This document shows, piece by piece, positions 9,613-17,873 of a DNA stretch of 64,000 nt. Within the stretch, counting starts at the first letter, position 1; each line of letters opens with the position of its first letter. The notes beneath the pieces are model-generated. The model was not told where the DNA came from, did not search any database, and worked only from the letters and a program-made list of their open reading frames with translations. The DNA is from Thalassolituus maritimus (lineage in GTDB: Bacteria; Pseudomonadota; Gammaproteobacteria; Pseudomonadales; Oceanobacteraceae): contig NZ_FTOH01000010.1 in the NCBI RefSeq assembly GCF_900156675.1, forward strand, positions 57,832-121,831, given 5' to 3'. The position numbers were made by a program, and so were the translations under genes.

Positions 9613-10041
9613 TCAGAAATTAACTTGTGCCTGTGCTGAATCCAGCAGTACAGGCACAGCTCCCCGGCTGGCAAAGGTATTCAACAATGCTTCCCAGTCG
9701 GGACTTAATAATTCGTTACGATAACCCTGAATAAAGACATTTCGTTCTTTCAGACTGATGCCTTTGAACGCCGTCGTGGTATTCAGCCAGTCTTCCTCAA
9801 TACCGATAATGTCTTCCGCCGAAATCAGCAGATAAATGTCTTTGTATGGGCAGATATTCTGCGCACTGGTGACTTCTGAAGAATAACAGTCAAAGCAGAC
9901 ATCAGGCAGAGACTCTGCGAGTTTTTCGGTAACGTCTGAAGGACAACCTGCTGTACATATCAAAGCTGCGCAAGACATCGGGGCACTGCCCTTGGTTGCA
10001 GGATTTTCGACGGTCGGATGTAAAGGAATTCGCTTGAGCAT
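9613..10041 (-). CDS. Conserved-looking small cytoplasmic protein, function unknown
   Basis: A 142-residue protein I do not recognise. It has six cysteines, most within residues 24-64. The segment ALICTAGCPSDVTEKLAES followed by YKDIYLLISAED has a beta-loop-helix/beta rhythm that resembles small flavodoxin-like folds, but the phosphate loop is not canonical. It begins five bases after the stop of the upstream gene (10047-10454), so it is the second gene of a two-gene operon that a Fur-box match precedes. An iron-linked role is inferred from that context only. Confidence 0.6.
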   Translation of the reverse strand: MLKRIPLHPTVENPATKGSAPMSCAALICTAGCPSDVTEKLAESLPDVCFDCYSSEVTSAQNICPYKDIYLLISAEDIIGIEEDWLNTTTAFKGISLKERNVFIQGYRNELLSPDWEALLNTFASRGAVPVLLDSAQAQVNF

Positions 10042-10046
10042 AGTGG

Positions 10047-10454
10047 CTACACCAGGTGGTGGCTGATGAACTGCATCTCGCGGACAAGATTGCGTAAACT
10101 GCGTTCACCACCTGGGCGAGCCTTGTACATATGGCGTAGGGCGAAGAACACCTGATACAGAGCATCGAAGCAGAGGGTGCGGGAGGCTTCTTCGCACTCT
10201 GGGTCGAGGCTGATTGAACGTAGCGTTGTGTAGATTCTGCGCAGCCAGCTTTCCTGCAGGCGTGTTAAACCTGAGCTTCCAGCATTGATGGCAAGGTCAA
10301 GACCTGTGTCCAGATAATGATCCAACAATTCGCTATTCAGTGAACGGTAATTGGTGATGCTCAGTTCAAGCACTGTAAATTGATCGTGCCGGGACAAACC
10401 AGGGGTAGTATCACAGGGCTTTGGGTCGTCTGGGACTGTTTGCATGGATCGCAT
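10047..10454 (-). CDS. Small all-helical protein, possibly FagA-like (Fur-associated)
   Basis: A 135-residue protein. I chose the ATG at 10454 because GGAGG stands 8 bases upstream of it; an earlier in-frame ATG at 10469 lies over that ribosome site. The protein is helical, with LLDHYLDTGLDLA, RTLCFDALYQVFFALR and a basic C-terminus. The spacing of these elements resembles, from memory, FagA proteins encoded in Fur-controlled operons of pseudomonads. A 14/19 match to the Fur consensus lies about 30 bases upstream, which supports iron control. The FagA assignment is tentative. Confidence 0.55.
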   Translation of the reverse strand: MRSMQTVPDDPKPCDTTPGLSRHDQFTVLELSITNYRSLNSELLDHYLDTGLDLAINAGSSGLTRLQESWLRRIYTTLRSISLDPECEEASRTLCFDALYQVFFALRHMYKARPGGERSLRNLVREMQFISHHLV

Positions 10455-10482
10455 TAGCTCTTCCTCCATCGGATAAGAATAA

Positions 10483-10501
10483 GTTAATGCGAATTATTAT
10501 C
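10483..10501 (-). promoter_or_regulatory. Probable Fur box
   Basis: Read on the minus strand the site is GATAATAATTCGCATTAAC, matching 14 of 19 positions of the consensus GATAATGATAATCATTATC. It lies immediately upstream of the two small leftward genes, so it would repress them when iron is plentiful. Confidence 0.6.
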
Positions 10502-10503
10502 AG

Positions 10504-10526
10504 TTGCAATATTTGGCTTATTGCAA
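10504..10526. repeat. 8-bp inverted repeat upstream of the Fur-box genes
   Basis: TTGCAATA and TATTGCAA are perfect inverted copies separated by 7 bases, directly next to the Fur-box match. It may be a second operator or overlap the promoter; the binding protein is unknown. Confidence 0.45.
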
Positions 10527-10601
10527 ATATCTATCAGAATTGGCTTTTAGATAGTGAAAGCTGCTTCGATAAAAAAGCCACATTCTATAGAAAAAGCAAA
10601 A

Positions 10602-10970
10602 TTACCAGTTGAAAGGCTTCTCGCCCCGGGCGTTCAGTTTCACCCAGCCTTCTTTTCCAGAGTCGCTTTCTGATTCTTCCCAGCCACTGTCGCTACAGCG
10701 GACTTCGGTCTCTAAGGCATGCCAGGCAGCTCGTGCTGCTTCCAGGTCGGTATTCCACGGCGTGTCGTTCTGTTTGAACCAGAGGCTGGAGAAGTTCTTT
10801 TCAGCGTTGGCGTTCATATAGATATCCATACCGCCTGAACGCCAGTGTTGATGAGTGCCAGTGTCCTTTATTGCGTTGATCTCTCCCAGCACTGAACGTA
10901 GCCACTCGGTAACTTTGGCTGGGTCGCCTTTCATCAGGTAAATCTCAAGGTCCGGGAAGCGTTCAGTCAT
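10602..10970 (-). CDS. Hypothetical protein (conserved-looking, cytoplasmic)
   Basis: A 122-residue protein without signal peptide or membrane segment. It contains several Trp residues and a WFKQNDTPWNTDLEAARAAW segment followed by an acidic Glu/Ser/Asp stretch and a short C-terminal strand ending PFNW. No known catalytic motif is seen. Its start overlaps the stop of the upstream membrane-protein gene by 8 bases, so the two are translationally coupled and probably function together. I do not recognise the family. Confidence 0.65.
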   Translation of the reverse strand: MTERFPDLEIYLMKGDPAKVTEWLRSVLGEINAIKDTGTHQHWRSGGMDIYMNANAEKNFSSLWFKQNDTPWNTDLEAARAAWHALETEVRCSDSGWEESESDSGKEGWVKLNARGEKPFNW

Positions 10971-11220
10971 TGCGGGTATCCGAAAACAGTCGAAGTAGGG
11001 TGAGCATTATATAGGCGCTTAGAGAAATAAGGGCACCGCTTGCTGCGGTCGTCAGACCGATCAGTGTCACGACTTCCTGAGTCAGAGACGGCGATATTCG
11101 GTTGTCGGCGAAAAGCATGGCGCCTGCGCCGGCAAAAAACAGTGTGGCGCCAATTGAGAAACGGGTCAGGTATCGCCGCTCTTTACCCTGTTTTGCAATG
11201 ATCCACTCTTTCAATGCCAT
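10963..11220 (-). CDS. Small two-helix membrane protein, unknown function
   Basis: An 85-residue protein with a basic N-terminus (KQGKERRYLTR), then two predicted membrane segments (about residues 20-39 and 48-75) and a short cytoplasmic tail. The positive-inside rule places the N-terminus in the cytoplasm. It overlaps the following gene (10602-10970) by 8 bases. No motif points to function. Confidence 0.65.
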   Translation of the reverse strand: MALKEWIIAKQGKERRYLTRFSIGATLFFAGAGAMLFADNRISPSLTQEVVTLIGLTTAASGALISLSAYIMLTLLRLFSDTRND

Positions 11221-11445
11221 GTTTAAGGCTGTCGGGCATGGGCCCGGTTCCGTTAATGATGTCAGGCTATCAGTGTAGGAGGGTTCCGGGCTTGAAGAAA
11301 GAGCCGGGGGATGACGTACGAAGCTACCGCCAACGGACAGACAGTTGCCCCAGTAGCTGCGTGGGTCAGGCCACCCTCATAGCCCTTATCTATAGTAGGG
11401 CCCGTAGTTAACGCTGGGGATGTGGCAGAGTGTCGCAGTCCGGGA

Positions 11446-11474
11446 TTGAATCCACTGGCCTGATCACATATAAT
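11446..11474 (+). promoter_or_regulatory. Sigma-70 promoter of the rpsF ribosomal operon
   Basis: TTGAAT (11446-11451), a 17-bp spacer and a perfect TATAAT (11469-11474), followed by a GC-rich start region GCCGCCC. The 225 bases between the membrane-protein gene and this promoter show no gene or tRNA. Confidence 0.8.
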
Positions 11475-11493
11475 CGCCGCCCTTCGTTTTTCT

Positions 11494-11539
11494 GTGCCCT
11501 ATGATGGCACGGAAATCCGGACTCCTTGCCTTACCGGAT
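11494..11539 (+). promoter_or_regulatory. rpsF operon leader with two hairpins, possible S6:S18 autoregulatory element
   Basis: Two hairpins lie in the untranslated leader: GTGCC/GGCAC (11494-11510) and ATCCGG/CCGGAT (11515-11539), the second holding repeated CCG triplets. In many bacteria an rpsF leader with a CCG-containing stem binds the S6:S18 complex for feedback control. The position fits; an exact match to the covariance model was not tested. Confidence 0.45.
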
Positions 11540-11574
11540 GGGCCGGAAGGCTATAAACCCATAAGGAGCTGAAA

Positions 11575-12006
11575 ATGCGTCATTATGAAATCGTTTTCCT
11601 GGTTCACCCGGACCAGAGCGAACAAGTACCTGCGATGGTTGAGCGTTACACCAACACCATCGAATCTACTGGCGGTAAGATCGACCGTTACGAAGACTGG
11701 GGCCGTCGTCACCTGGCATACCCAATCAACGACGTGCACAAAGCGCACTACATCCTGATGAACGTTGAATGTACTCAGGAAGCGCTGGATGAACTGACTA
11801 CTAACTTCCGTTACAACGACGCTGTTCTGCGTAACATGGTTATCCGTCGTGACGAAGCTGTGACTGAAATGTCTCCAATCAAAGCGGCAGAAAGCCGTGA
11901 AGACCGTCGTCGCGCTGAGCGCAACGAAGCTTCTGAAGCGAAAACCGAACAGTCTGAAGAAAAGGCTGAACAAGAAGAATCTTCAGCTGAAGACAACGCT
12001 GAGTAA
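11575..12006 (+). CDS. rpsF: 30S ribosomal protein S6
   Basis: A 143-residue S6, starting [19 protein letters not shown] with a good AAGGAG ribosome site. The globular domain (1-95) is standard, with the [10 protein letters not shown] segment contacting S18/16S rRNA. The C-terminal tail from about residue 100 is long, charged and ends in Glu-rich sequence. In relatives such tails receive extra glutamates from RimK. First gene of rpsF-rpsR-rplI. No priB gene lies between rpsF and rpsR, unlike in Escherichia coli: the gap is only 14 bases. Confidence 0.98.
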   Translation: MRHYEIVFLVHPDQSEQVPAMVERYTNTIESTGGKIDRYEDWGRRHLAYPINDVHKAHYILMNVECTQEALDELTTNFRYNDAVLRNMVIRRDEAVTEMSPIKAAESREDRRRAERNEASEAKTEQSEEKAEQEESSAEDNAE

Positions 12007-12020
12007 TAGGAGATCAGATC

Positions 12021-12251
12021 ATGGCTCGTTTTTTCCGTCGTCGTAAGTTCTGCCGTTTCACCGCTGAAGGTGTGACCGAGATTGATTACAAAGATCTGGA
12101 CACTCTGAAAGGCTACGTTACCGAAACTGGCAAAATCGTACCAAGCCGTATCACCGGTACCCGCGCTAAGTATCAGCGTCAGCTTTCTACAGCAATTAAG
12201 CGTGCTCGCTACATTGCTCTGCTGCCATACACTGATCAGCACGACAAATAA
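12021..12251 (+). CDS. rpsR: 30S ribosomal protein S18
   Basis: A 76-residue, highly basic S18 beginning [13 protein letters not shown], with the conserved IVPSRITGT and QRQL-AIKRARY-ALLPY segments. It pairs with S6 on the platform of the small subunit. Follows rpsF by 14 bases with a GGAG ribosome site. Confidence 0.98.
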   Translation: MARFFRRRKFCRFTAEGVTEIDYKDLDTLKGYVTETGKIVPSRITGTRAKYQRQLSTAIKRARYIALLPYTDQHDK

Positions 12252-12378
12252 GAGATACGGTTAACACTGTATCATTACTAATTTTCGTAGCCCGGCATCC
12301 GTGAATGAATGTCGGGAGACAAAAAGACACGGTGGCTTATTAATTCATAAGTAAGTCACCCTGTAATGAGGAATCATC
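12252..12378 (+). other. rpsR-rplI intergenic region with two RNA hairpins
   Basis: The 127-base gap contains an imperfect stem CCCGGCAT/ATGTCGGG and a second, longer stem GGTGgCTTA...TAAGtaaGTCACC just before the rplI ribosome site (ATGAGGAATC). Neither has a T-run, so they look like processing, attenuation or translation-control structures rather than terminators. Confidence 0.4.
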
Positions 12379-12825
12379 ATGCAAATCATTCTGCTGGAAA
12401 AAATCGCAAACCTGGGTTCACTGGGTGATCAGGTAACTGTTCGTCCGGGTTACGCTCGTAACTTCCTGTTCCCACAGGGCAAAGCGGTTCCTGCGACTAA
12501 AGCAAACGTTGAACAGTTCGAAGCACGTCGTGCAGAACTGGAAGCTCAGGCTGCTGATAAGCTGTCTGCCGCTCAGGCCCGCGCTGAGCAGATCAACGAA
12601 ATCGAACTGTCTGCAGCTGTTAAAGCAGGCGACGAAGGCAAGCTCTTCGGCTCACTGGGTAACCGTGACGTCGCAGACCTGGCTTCTGCTGCTGGTGTTG
12701 AGCTGGCTAAATCTGAAGTACTGCTGCCAGAAGGCCCAGTGCGTCAGGTTGGTGAATACGACATCACCATCCGTCTGCACCCAGAAGTTGAAGCAGTACT
12801 GAAACTGCACGTAGTTGCTGAATAA
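12379..12825 (+). CDS. rplI: 50S ribosomal protein L9
   Basis: A 148-residue L9 with the N-terminal rRNA-binding domain ([28 protein letters not shown] pattern, ending [13 protein letters not shown]), the long central connecting helix, and the C-terminal domain containing [13 protein letters not shown]. Length and domain order are standard. A terminator lies between it and dnaB, so dnaB must rely on read-through or a local promoter. Confidence 0.98.
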   Translation: MQIILLEKIANLGSLGDQVTVRPGYARNFLFPQGKAVPATKANVEQFEARRAELEAQAADKLSAAQARAEQINEIELSAAVKAGDEGKLFGSLGNRDVADLASAAGVELAKSEVLLPEGPVRQVGEYDITIRLHPEVEAVLKLHVVAE

Positions 12826-12871
12826 GTAATTACCGCGCAGTGGCCGCAATGATGGCTCATTGCGGCAGATT

Positions 12872-12910
12872 AAGGCACTATTGGTTCCCACTGATAGTGC
12901 CTTTATTTTT
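12872..12910 (+). terminator. Terminator between rplI and dnaB
   Basis: A perfect 10-bp stem AAGGCACTAT (12872-12881) / ATAGTGCCTT (12894-12903) followed by TATTTTTT. A smaller stem CCGCAAT/ATTGCGG (12844-12865) precedes it. It ends only 13 bases before the dnaB start codon. Confidence 0.85.
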
Positions 12911-12922
12911 TGCATTGAAGAT

Positions 12923-14311
12923 ATGAACGAAGAATTCGGACAGGATACAGAAAGCGTCGGCAGCAGCCGTATGCCACCCCATTCAGTTGAAGCAGAGCAA
13001 TCAGTGCTGGGCTCTCTGATGCTGGATGAACGGGCCTGGGAGACTGTCTCAGAAACACTGCTGGATACCGACTACTACCGTCACGATCATAGGATCATCT
13101 TCCGAGCTATCCAGCACCTGGTCGCTCAGGAACAGCCGATTGACGTTGTGACTGTCGCAGAAGAGCTTGAAGAGCGCGGACAGCTTGAGAAAGCAGGCGG
13201 GGCGTCGTACCTGAGCCGACTCGTTGATATGACCCCTTCAATCGACAACTGTGCAGCCTACGCAACCATTGTTGCAGAACGCTCACAGCAGCGTAGCCTG
13301 ATCGAAGCCGCTAGCGACATCATTGAGAAGGCCTATGAGCCGGGCGGTGCAGACGCTCTCACGCTGGTGTCTGATGCAGAAAAGTCCATCGCCCAGATTG
13401 CAGAAGGCAACCGCAAGGATGGTGGCCCTGAACTGGTCGCTCCTATCCTCAAAAATACGCTTGAGCAGCTTGATCAGATGTTCAATCAGCCTGAAGGGCT
13501 GACAGGTCTGACAACGGGTTTCACTGAGATTGATAACAGGACTTCGGGCTTCCAGAAAGCCGACCTGGTGATTGTGGCGGCACGTCCATCCATGGGTAAA
13601 ACCACCTACGCCATGAATCTGGTTGAGAATGCGCTTCTCGCGACCAAGCGACCGTGTCTGGTGTTCAGTCTTGAGATGCCTTCAGAGTCTATCGTGATGC
13701 GTATGCTGTCTTCGATCGGGAAAATCGACCAGACCCGTATCCGCTCCGGTAAGTTAATTGATGAAGATTGGCCGAAGCTGTCAGCTGCGGTAAATATGCT
13801 GAAAGACCTGCCGTTGTACATTGATGACACCGCTGCCCTCACGCCACAGGAAATGCGTGCCCGTGCTCGTAAAGTGTACCGTGAGAACAATAATGATCTG
13901 GCCATGATCATGGTCGACTACCTTCAGTTGATGCGGGTGTCAGGCCCTTCCGAGGGGCGAACGCAGGAGATTTCTGAAATCTCGCGAACTCTGAAGATCA
14001 TCGCCAAAGAATTTAACTGCCCAATGATTGCCCTGTCGCAGCTTAACCGATCACTGGAGCAACGTCCGAATAAGCGTCCGGTAAACTCTGACTTGCGTGA
14101 ATCCGGTGCTATCGAGCAGGACGCCGATATTATTCAGTTTATTTATCGTGATGAGGTCTATAACGAAGACTCTCCTGATAAAGGCATTGCCGAAATTATT
14201 ACCGGTAAACACCGTAACGGTCCGATTGGTATCGACCGTCTGGCATTTATTGGTAAATACACCCGATTTGAAAACCTTGCTCATGGCTATGACGGCGATG
14301 ACGAGTACTGA
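12923..14311 (+). CDS. dnaB: Replicative DNA helicase DnaB
   Basis: A 462-residue hexameric 5'-3' helicase that unwinds the replication fork. The N-terminal helical domain (PHSVEAEQSVLGSLMLD) interacts with primase. The RecA-like C-terminal domain has Walker A ARPSMGKTT (about residue 217-225), Walker B IMVDYLQLM, and the LSQLNRSLEQR arginine-finger region. I set the start at 12923 (MNEEFGQD); an upstream in-frame ATG at 12860 lies inside the rplI terminator. No intein is present. Its loader may be encoded 4-5 kb away by the leftward DnaT-like/P-like pair. Confidence 0.97.
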   Translation: MNEEFGQDTESVGSSRMPPHSVEAEQSVLGSLMLDERAWETVSETLLDTDYYRHDHRIIFRAIQHLVAQEQPIDVVTVAEELEERGQLEKAGGASYLSRLVDMTPSIDNCAAYATIVAERSQQRSLIEAASDIIEKAYEPGGADALTLVSDAEKSIAQIAEGNRKDGGPELVAPILKNTLEQLDQMFNQPEGLTGLTTGFTEIDNRTSGFQKADLVIVAARPSMGKTTYAMNLVENALLATKRPCLVFSLEMPSESIVMRMLSSIGKIDQTRIRSGKLIDEDWPKLSAAVNMLKDLPLYIDDTAALTPQEMRARARKVYRENNNDLAMIMVDYLQLMRVSGPSEGRTQEISEISRTLKIIAKEFNCPMIALSQLNRSLEQRPNKRPVNSDLRESGAIEQDADIIQFIYRDEVYNEDSPDKGIAEIITGKHRNGPIGIDRLAFIGKYTRFENLAHGYDGDDEY

Positions 14312-14349
14312 TTCGTCATCATCCCGATTTTAATCAGTAGGTAGTTCCC

Positions 14350-14952
14350 ATGAAATTTACTCCCGAGCTGGAGATCCCCGGCGGTTGCATCAAACCCCTG
14401 CACTACGACGATATCGACGGTTTATTCGAACTGTACAAACATCCTGAAATTCCCGGCCAGCGCCCTCTTGAAGACAAAGAGCAGCTGAATCGTATGATTG
14501 ATTACAGTGTTCAGATGGCTGCTACTCAGCGTGGGATGATGTGGGCTATCGAAACAGAAGGGCAGATCAAAGGCATGGTCAGTGGATTTGACTGGCAGCC
14601 GTCAAACTTACGAATTGTGATGCGCGTTGATGGCTTACCCTCCTTAACGGTAGAAGAGCGAGCGGGGGCATTGAAAGCAGCGATCGGATTTCTGAGCAAA
14701 AAATACCACGTCCGTAATTTTGCTTATCAGTGGATTGAAGGTCAGTCTGACGATATTAAAGTGGCGCTCTCAGAATGTGGTTTTACTTTGGCTGCGCGCT
14801 TGCGTGATGGCTGGCGTACTGGGAATACCGAGTTCTCAGATGTAGAGCAATATCATTGGGTGTCCAGTGACGATAAGCCCGTACCGAGAAAACTGGGTGA
14901 CGATGACGAACTGGGCCAGAACCTCAATGCAAATAAAAGAGGGGAGTCCTGA
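14350..14952 (+). CDS. GNAT-like acetyltransferase (probable)
   Basis: A 200-residue protein with the RimJ/RimL-like layout: LKPLHYDDIDGLFELYKHPEI at the start, a WAIE/G-I-G style strand pair (MMWAIETEGQIKGMVSGF), and the ALSECGFTLAARLRDGW motif near the end, typical of the last GNAT strands. The acetyl-CoA loop is not canonical, so activity is uncertain. A charged tail of about 30 residues follows. The stop overlaps the start of the next GNAT gene (TGATG). Confidence 0.65.
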   Translation: MKFTPELEIPGGCIKPLHYDDIDGLFELYKHPEIPGQRPLEDKEQLNRMIDYSVQMAATQRGMMWAIETEGQIKGMVSGFDWQPSNLRIVMRVDGLPSLTVEERAGALKAAIGFLSKKYHVRNFAYQWIEGQSDDIKVALSECGFTLAARLRDGWRTGNTEFSDVEQYHWVSSDDKPVPRKLGDDDELGQNLNANKRGES

Positions 14953-15491
14953 TGAGTTGGAACTTCGAAACAGAACACTTTCTCATTCGCCTGCCGGTTT
15001 CTGATGAGGACGGAACGGCACTGTTCAAGCTGCTGAGCCAAGACTCTGCGGTAGCTCATATTCCGCGTTTGCCTATGACTGTTGAAGCTCAGGCGCTTGA
15101 TGAATTACGCAGAATCGCAATGCGATTCGAGACGCGCGAAGCTGCCTTCTGGTTGATCGAACGTAAGTCTGACGGAGACGTTATTGCACGTATCGGTATT
15201 CAATACATCAACTGGATGATGCTGAACGCTCAGTTGCAGTGGGAACTGTCGGCAGAGTGTGGTCTTGAAGAATTGCAGGAAGTGCTTCCTGTTATCGTAG
15301 GCTATCTATCACAGGACCTGCATTTACATCGCCTGGAAATGCGTTTGAGAACGGGTAGTGAAAACCACAGCAACATGCTAGTTGAGTTAGGCTTTTCACG
15401 CGAAGGCACACTACCTTCTCAGCAGGAATTTGAAGGCGAAGATATTGATCTGGATGTTTACTCCTTACTTAAAGGAGAGCTGAAGGCGTAA
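14952..15491 (+). CDS. GNAT acetyltransferase, RimJ/RimL type
   Basis: A 179-residue GNAT protein: FETEHFLIRLPVSDEDGTALFKLLSQD opening motif, FWLIERKSDGDVIARIGI central strands, and the LHRLEMRLRTGSENHSNMLVELGFSREGTL segment, which is the usual RimJ-type acetyl-CoA/substrate motif. It probably acetylates a protein N-terminus or a small amine. It is translationally coupled to the preceding GNAT-like gene; the pair looks like an ancient duplication working together. Confidence 0.8.
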   Translation: MSWNFETEHFLIRLPVSDEDGTALFKLLSQDSAVAHIPRLPMTVEAQALDELRRIAMRFETREAAFWLIERKSDGDVIARIGIQYINWMMLNAQLQWELSAECGLEELQEVLPVIVGYLSQDLHLHRLEMRLRTGSENHSNMLVELGFSREGTLPSQQEFEGEDIDLDVYSLLKGELKA

Positions 15492-15512
15492 TTTCACGCT
15501 CGCTGACAGAAT

Positions 15513-15540
15513 AAAAAAGGCCGCAGATGCGGCCTTTTTT
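15513..15540. terminator. Bidirectional terminator between the GNAT pair and the dockerin-like gene
   Basis: A-run, stem AAGGCCGC/GCGGCCTT with loop AGAT, then T-run. The symmetry (AAAAAA on one side, TTTTTT on the other) lets it serve both converging genes. Confidence 0.9.
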
Positions 15541-15558
15541 ATTCGCTACCTCAGAGAG

Positions 15559-17436
15559 TTACAGGTCACACTGAACTGCGCCCTGGTTGGCCTCAATCAT
15601 GGCAAGGTCATCACCATTAACACTGCCATCGTTATTTACATCGAAGTTAGTACTTGGATAGAAATAGCGGATGTAGTAACGCCAGAGGTCGGTAGAATTG
15701 ATCAAGCCGTCGTTGTTAAAATCTCCAGCGAGAAGCTCGACGCTAGCACTGGTGGTGGAGTTCAGGTCAACAGTCGTACACTCAAATACGTGATTCGGAT
15801 ACGAGAGTGCAATGTCAAAAGTCCCGTTTCCAGAATACTCGATCATAATCCGGCCGTTTGCGTCAGAGGTCTTTTCACTGCGTACGGACTCTGAATCGAT
15901 AATTACAGCCTCAACACCTGATTGAGCCTCGACATTTGGCAGACTGATTGTCAGCTCAAGAGAATCAGGCTCTCGTGCGATGTTATATTTAGCAATGGGA
16001 GTCTTGATATAGTTGGCTTCAATGAACTGGGGCTCTGAGGCTGTCATTAATAGCAGGTCAGCAATATTTGCTGGACTGGTATTTTGAACTGAATTAGCAG
16101 CGTCACCGCTAGCGATATATTCTGCATACGCTGAAACTGCAAATTTCGCGACGAGATCCTCTATTACTTCCGCTTCCATTGCGGCTGACATGCCAGGGTG
16201 TTTCTGACTTGCCGGGAGTGTCGACACTAGGCCTGAGATGGTCGTTCTTACTTCATTTACGTATGTAGTTCCTAAAACATCATTCAGGTTGTCTATTAAG
16301 GGAGTCGTTAATGAAGTGAGCTCTGATGTCTCCAGGTCTATAAGCACAGGCATTACAGTAATGCCTTGATAACCGATGAATCCAGTGAGAACTTCAGAGT
16401 CATAACCCAAGGTAATGAATTGCGTATACCCCGTGATTTCGTTCGGTGTATTCTGATCCAGATCACTAGTAGTAAAAGGGAGCGGTTGTAACTCTGTATT
16501 ACAGGTTATTTCAACGCCATTAATCGTATATTCACAAAAGCCACTCTGGGTACCTTCGCTGTAACGATCGACAACGAGGAGGTAGGAGTCATTGATCTGT
16601 ATATCAGAGTATGTGCCTAGTGCGATACCGCTAGTACTAAGTACTGAAATACTACCATCCGGATTCAAACGGTAAACTTCGCTATCTCCGGAAGTCTTTC
16701 GAGTAATGATGGGCGTAGTTGTATTATTAATCCGTAGATCGTTGAGTGAAGACGACGTTGGAATCGTGTAGCTTAAACCTGATTTATAGGCAGTTACCTG
16801 ATTTTGGTACGCAGTGAGCAGAACATCATTAATATAGCTGACAGAACCAAATGACTGAAACTTGTTAATGTCTGAATCTACAGCGAAAATTGCACATGAG
16901 GTTGGCTGCTGAGCTGGAGAGACTTGTACATTATACGTGCTACGATCACACTGATAATGAGTAGACGTGCTGAGTTCATGTATGAAAATACTGGCGTCAT
17001 CTATTCCTTGCAGCGTCAGGTCGCTATCACTGGTGGCCTCTAACCCAGAGTAGCGTATGTTACCTATCAGACTTTCGATGTGGGCCTGATAGGCGCTGTC
17101 ATTCAAGGCAACTCCTTCGGATGTCAGTTGATTAAGAGCTGCCTGATCAACCGGTAGGGAAGGATAGCTGCTGAAGTATCCAACGGGATATAGGTTTGTT
17201 TGCTCTAGAAGAACCAGCGCTTCAGAGAAGCTTTTTGTTGAAATGTCATATGAAGTTCTGTGGGGCTGGCCAGTAAGCTGACTTTCGAAAACTACGTCAT
17301 CAACTGTATTGCTGGTTATAAGCAAATCCTCAGATACACGGGCGGTGTCGTAAATGGATTCGACGCTGGTAATTTCCAATGCTTGTGCTGTGATACTGGC
17401 AACAGTTGTTGCAATGAATAAAGCGGATCGCTTCAT
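15559..17436 (-). CDS. Secreted protein with C-terminal dockerin-like double EF-hand
   Basis: A 625-residue exported protein with a signal peptide (1-19, ending AQA). The large middle part is Thr/Ser/Asn-rich and beta-like, with no catalytic motif I recognise; the region around residues 250-370 reads like propeller or beta-sandwich strands. The last ~60 residues carry two calcium-loop motifs, GDFNNDGLINSTDL and FDVNNDGSVNGDDLAMI, as in type I dockerins. No cohesin or scaffoldin gene is nearby, so the module probably stabilises or anchors the protein with calcium rather than joining a cellulosome. Confidence 0.7.
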   Translation of the reverse strand: MKRSALFIATTVASITAQALEITSVESIYDTARVSEDLLITSNTVDDVVFESQLTGQPHRTSYDISTKSFSEALVLLEQTNLYPVGYFSSYPSLPVDQAALNQLTSEGVALNDSAYQAHIESLIGNIRYSGLEATSDSDLTLQGIDDASIFIHELSTSTHYQCDRSTYNVQVSPAQQPTSCAIFAVDSDINKFQSFGSVSYINDVLLTAYQNQVTAYKSGLSYTIPTSSSLNDLRINNTTTPIITRKTSGDSEVYRLNPDGSISVLSTSGIALGTYSDIQINDSYLLVVDRYSEGTQSGFCEYTINGVEITCNTELQPLPFTTSDLDQNTPNEITGYTQFITLGYDSEVLTGFIGYQGITVMPVLIDLETSELTSLTTPLIDNLNDVLGTTYVNEVRTTISGLVSTLPASQKHPGMSAAMEAEVIEDLVAKFAVSAYAEYIASGDAANSVQNTSPANIADLLLMTASEPQFIEANYIKTPIAKYNIAREPDSLELTISLPNVEAQSGVEAVIIDSESVRSEKTSDANGRIMIEYSGNGTFDIALSYPNHVFECTTVDLNSTTSASVELLAGDFNNDGLINSTDLWRYYIRYFYPSTNFDVNNDGSVNGDDLAMIEANQGAVQCDL

Positions 17437-17663
17437 GAATCAGATTCCTTCTGCTGATTTCTTATTTTGAGCCAGTATGTAACTGTTTTATTGAGATACC
17501 TGTCAAATACTTATAGTGGCCTGAAAAGTAAATGGTACTTTTTCATTAGTCGTTAAGCGTAAATTTCATACAGGTATTCTGGTGCTTTGGTTACTGTTGA
17601 AACCAATTTATTTGTGTGGAGCTGGCACCGATTATCTTTTGATCGGCTGGTGAAGAGAAAAGA

Positions 17664-17873
17664 TCAGGAATCGTTCTCGTGAGAGGTGCTTAACGACACG
17701 CTGCCATCGAATTCTTCGGTCAAGTGGAAGTGGATCGGCCGACAGCAGACCTGGCAATCCTGAATATAGCTCTCTTCTTCCACATCGCTCGGATCAATAA
17801 AGACGGTTTGATACTCGCCACAATACGGACAGTGAATTCCTTGCTCTTCAAGAAACATGTCAGAGATCTGCAA
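17664..17873 (-). CDS. CPXCG-motif cysteine-rich small protein
   Basis: A 69-residue protein with the signature HCPYCGEYQ near residue 15 and a second pair in QDCQVCCRP, together a four-Cys zinc ribbon. This is the CPXCG family, common in gammaproteobacteria and of unknown function. Its start overlaps the end of the lambda-P-like gene by 14 bases, so it is the third gene of the leftward dnaT-like operon. Confidence 0.85.
   Translation of the reverse strand: MQISDMFLEEQGIHCPYCGEYQTVFIDPSDVEEESYIQDCQVCCRPIHFHLTEEFDGSVSLSTSHENDS

Noticed and set aside
11400..11465. tRNA-like string before rpsF (G-T-G-G-C-A-G-A-G ... near-palindromic GGATTGAATCC)
   Set aside because: No acceptor stem, anticodon arm or CCA can be formed; it is the promoter region of rpsF.
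12860..12922. In-frame N-terminal extension of dnaB from ATG 12860
   Set aside because: It runs through the rplI terminator hairpin and adds residues unlike DnaB; ATG 12923 gives the normal N-terminus.
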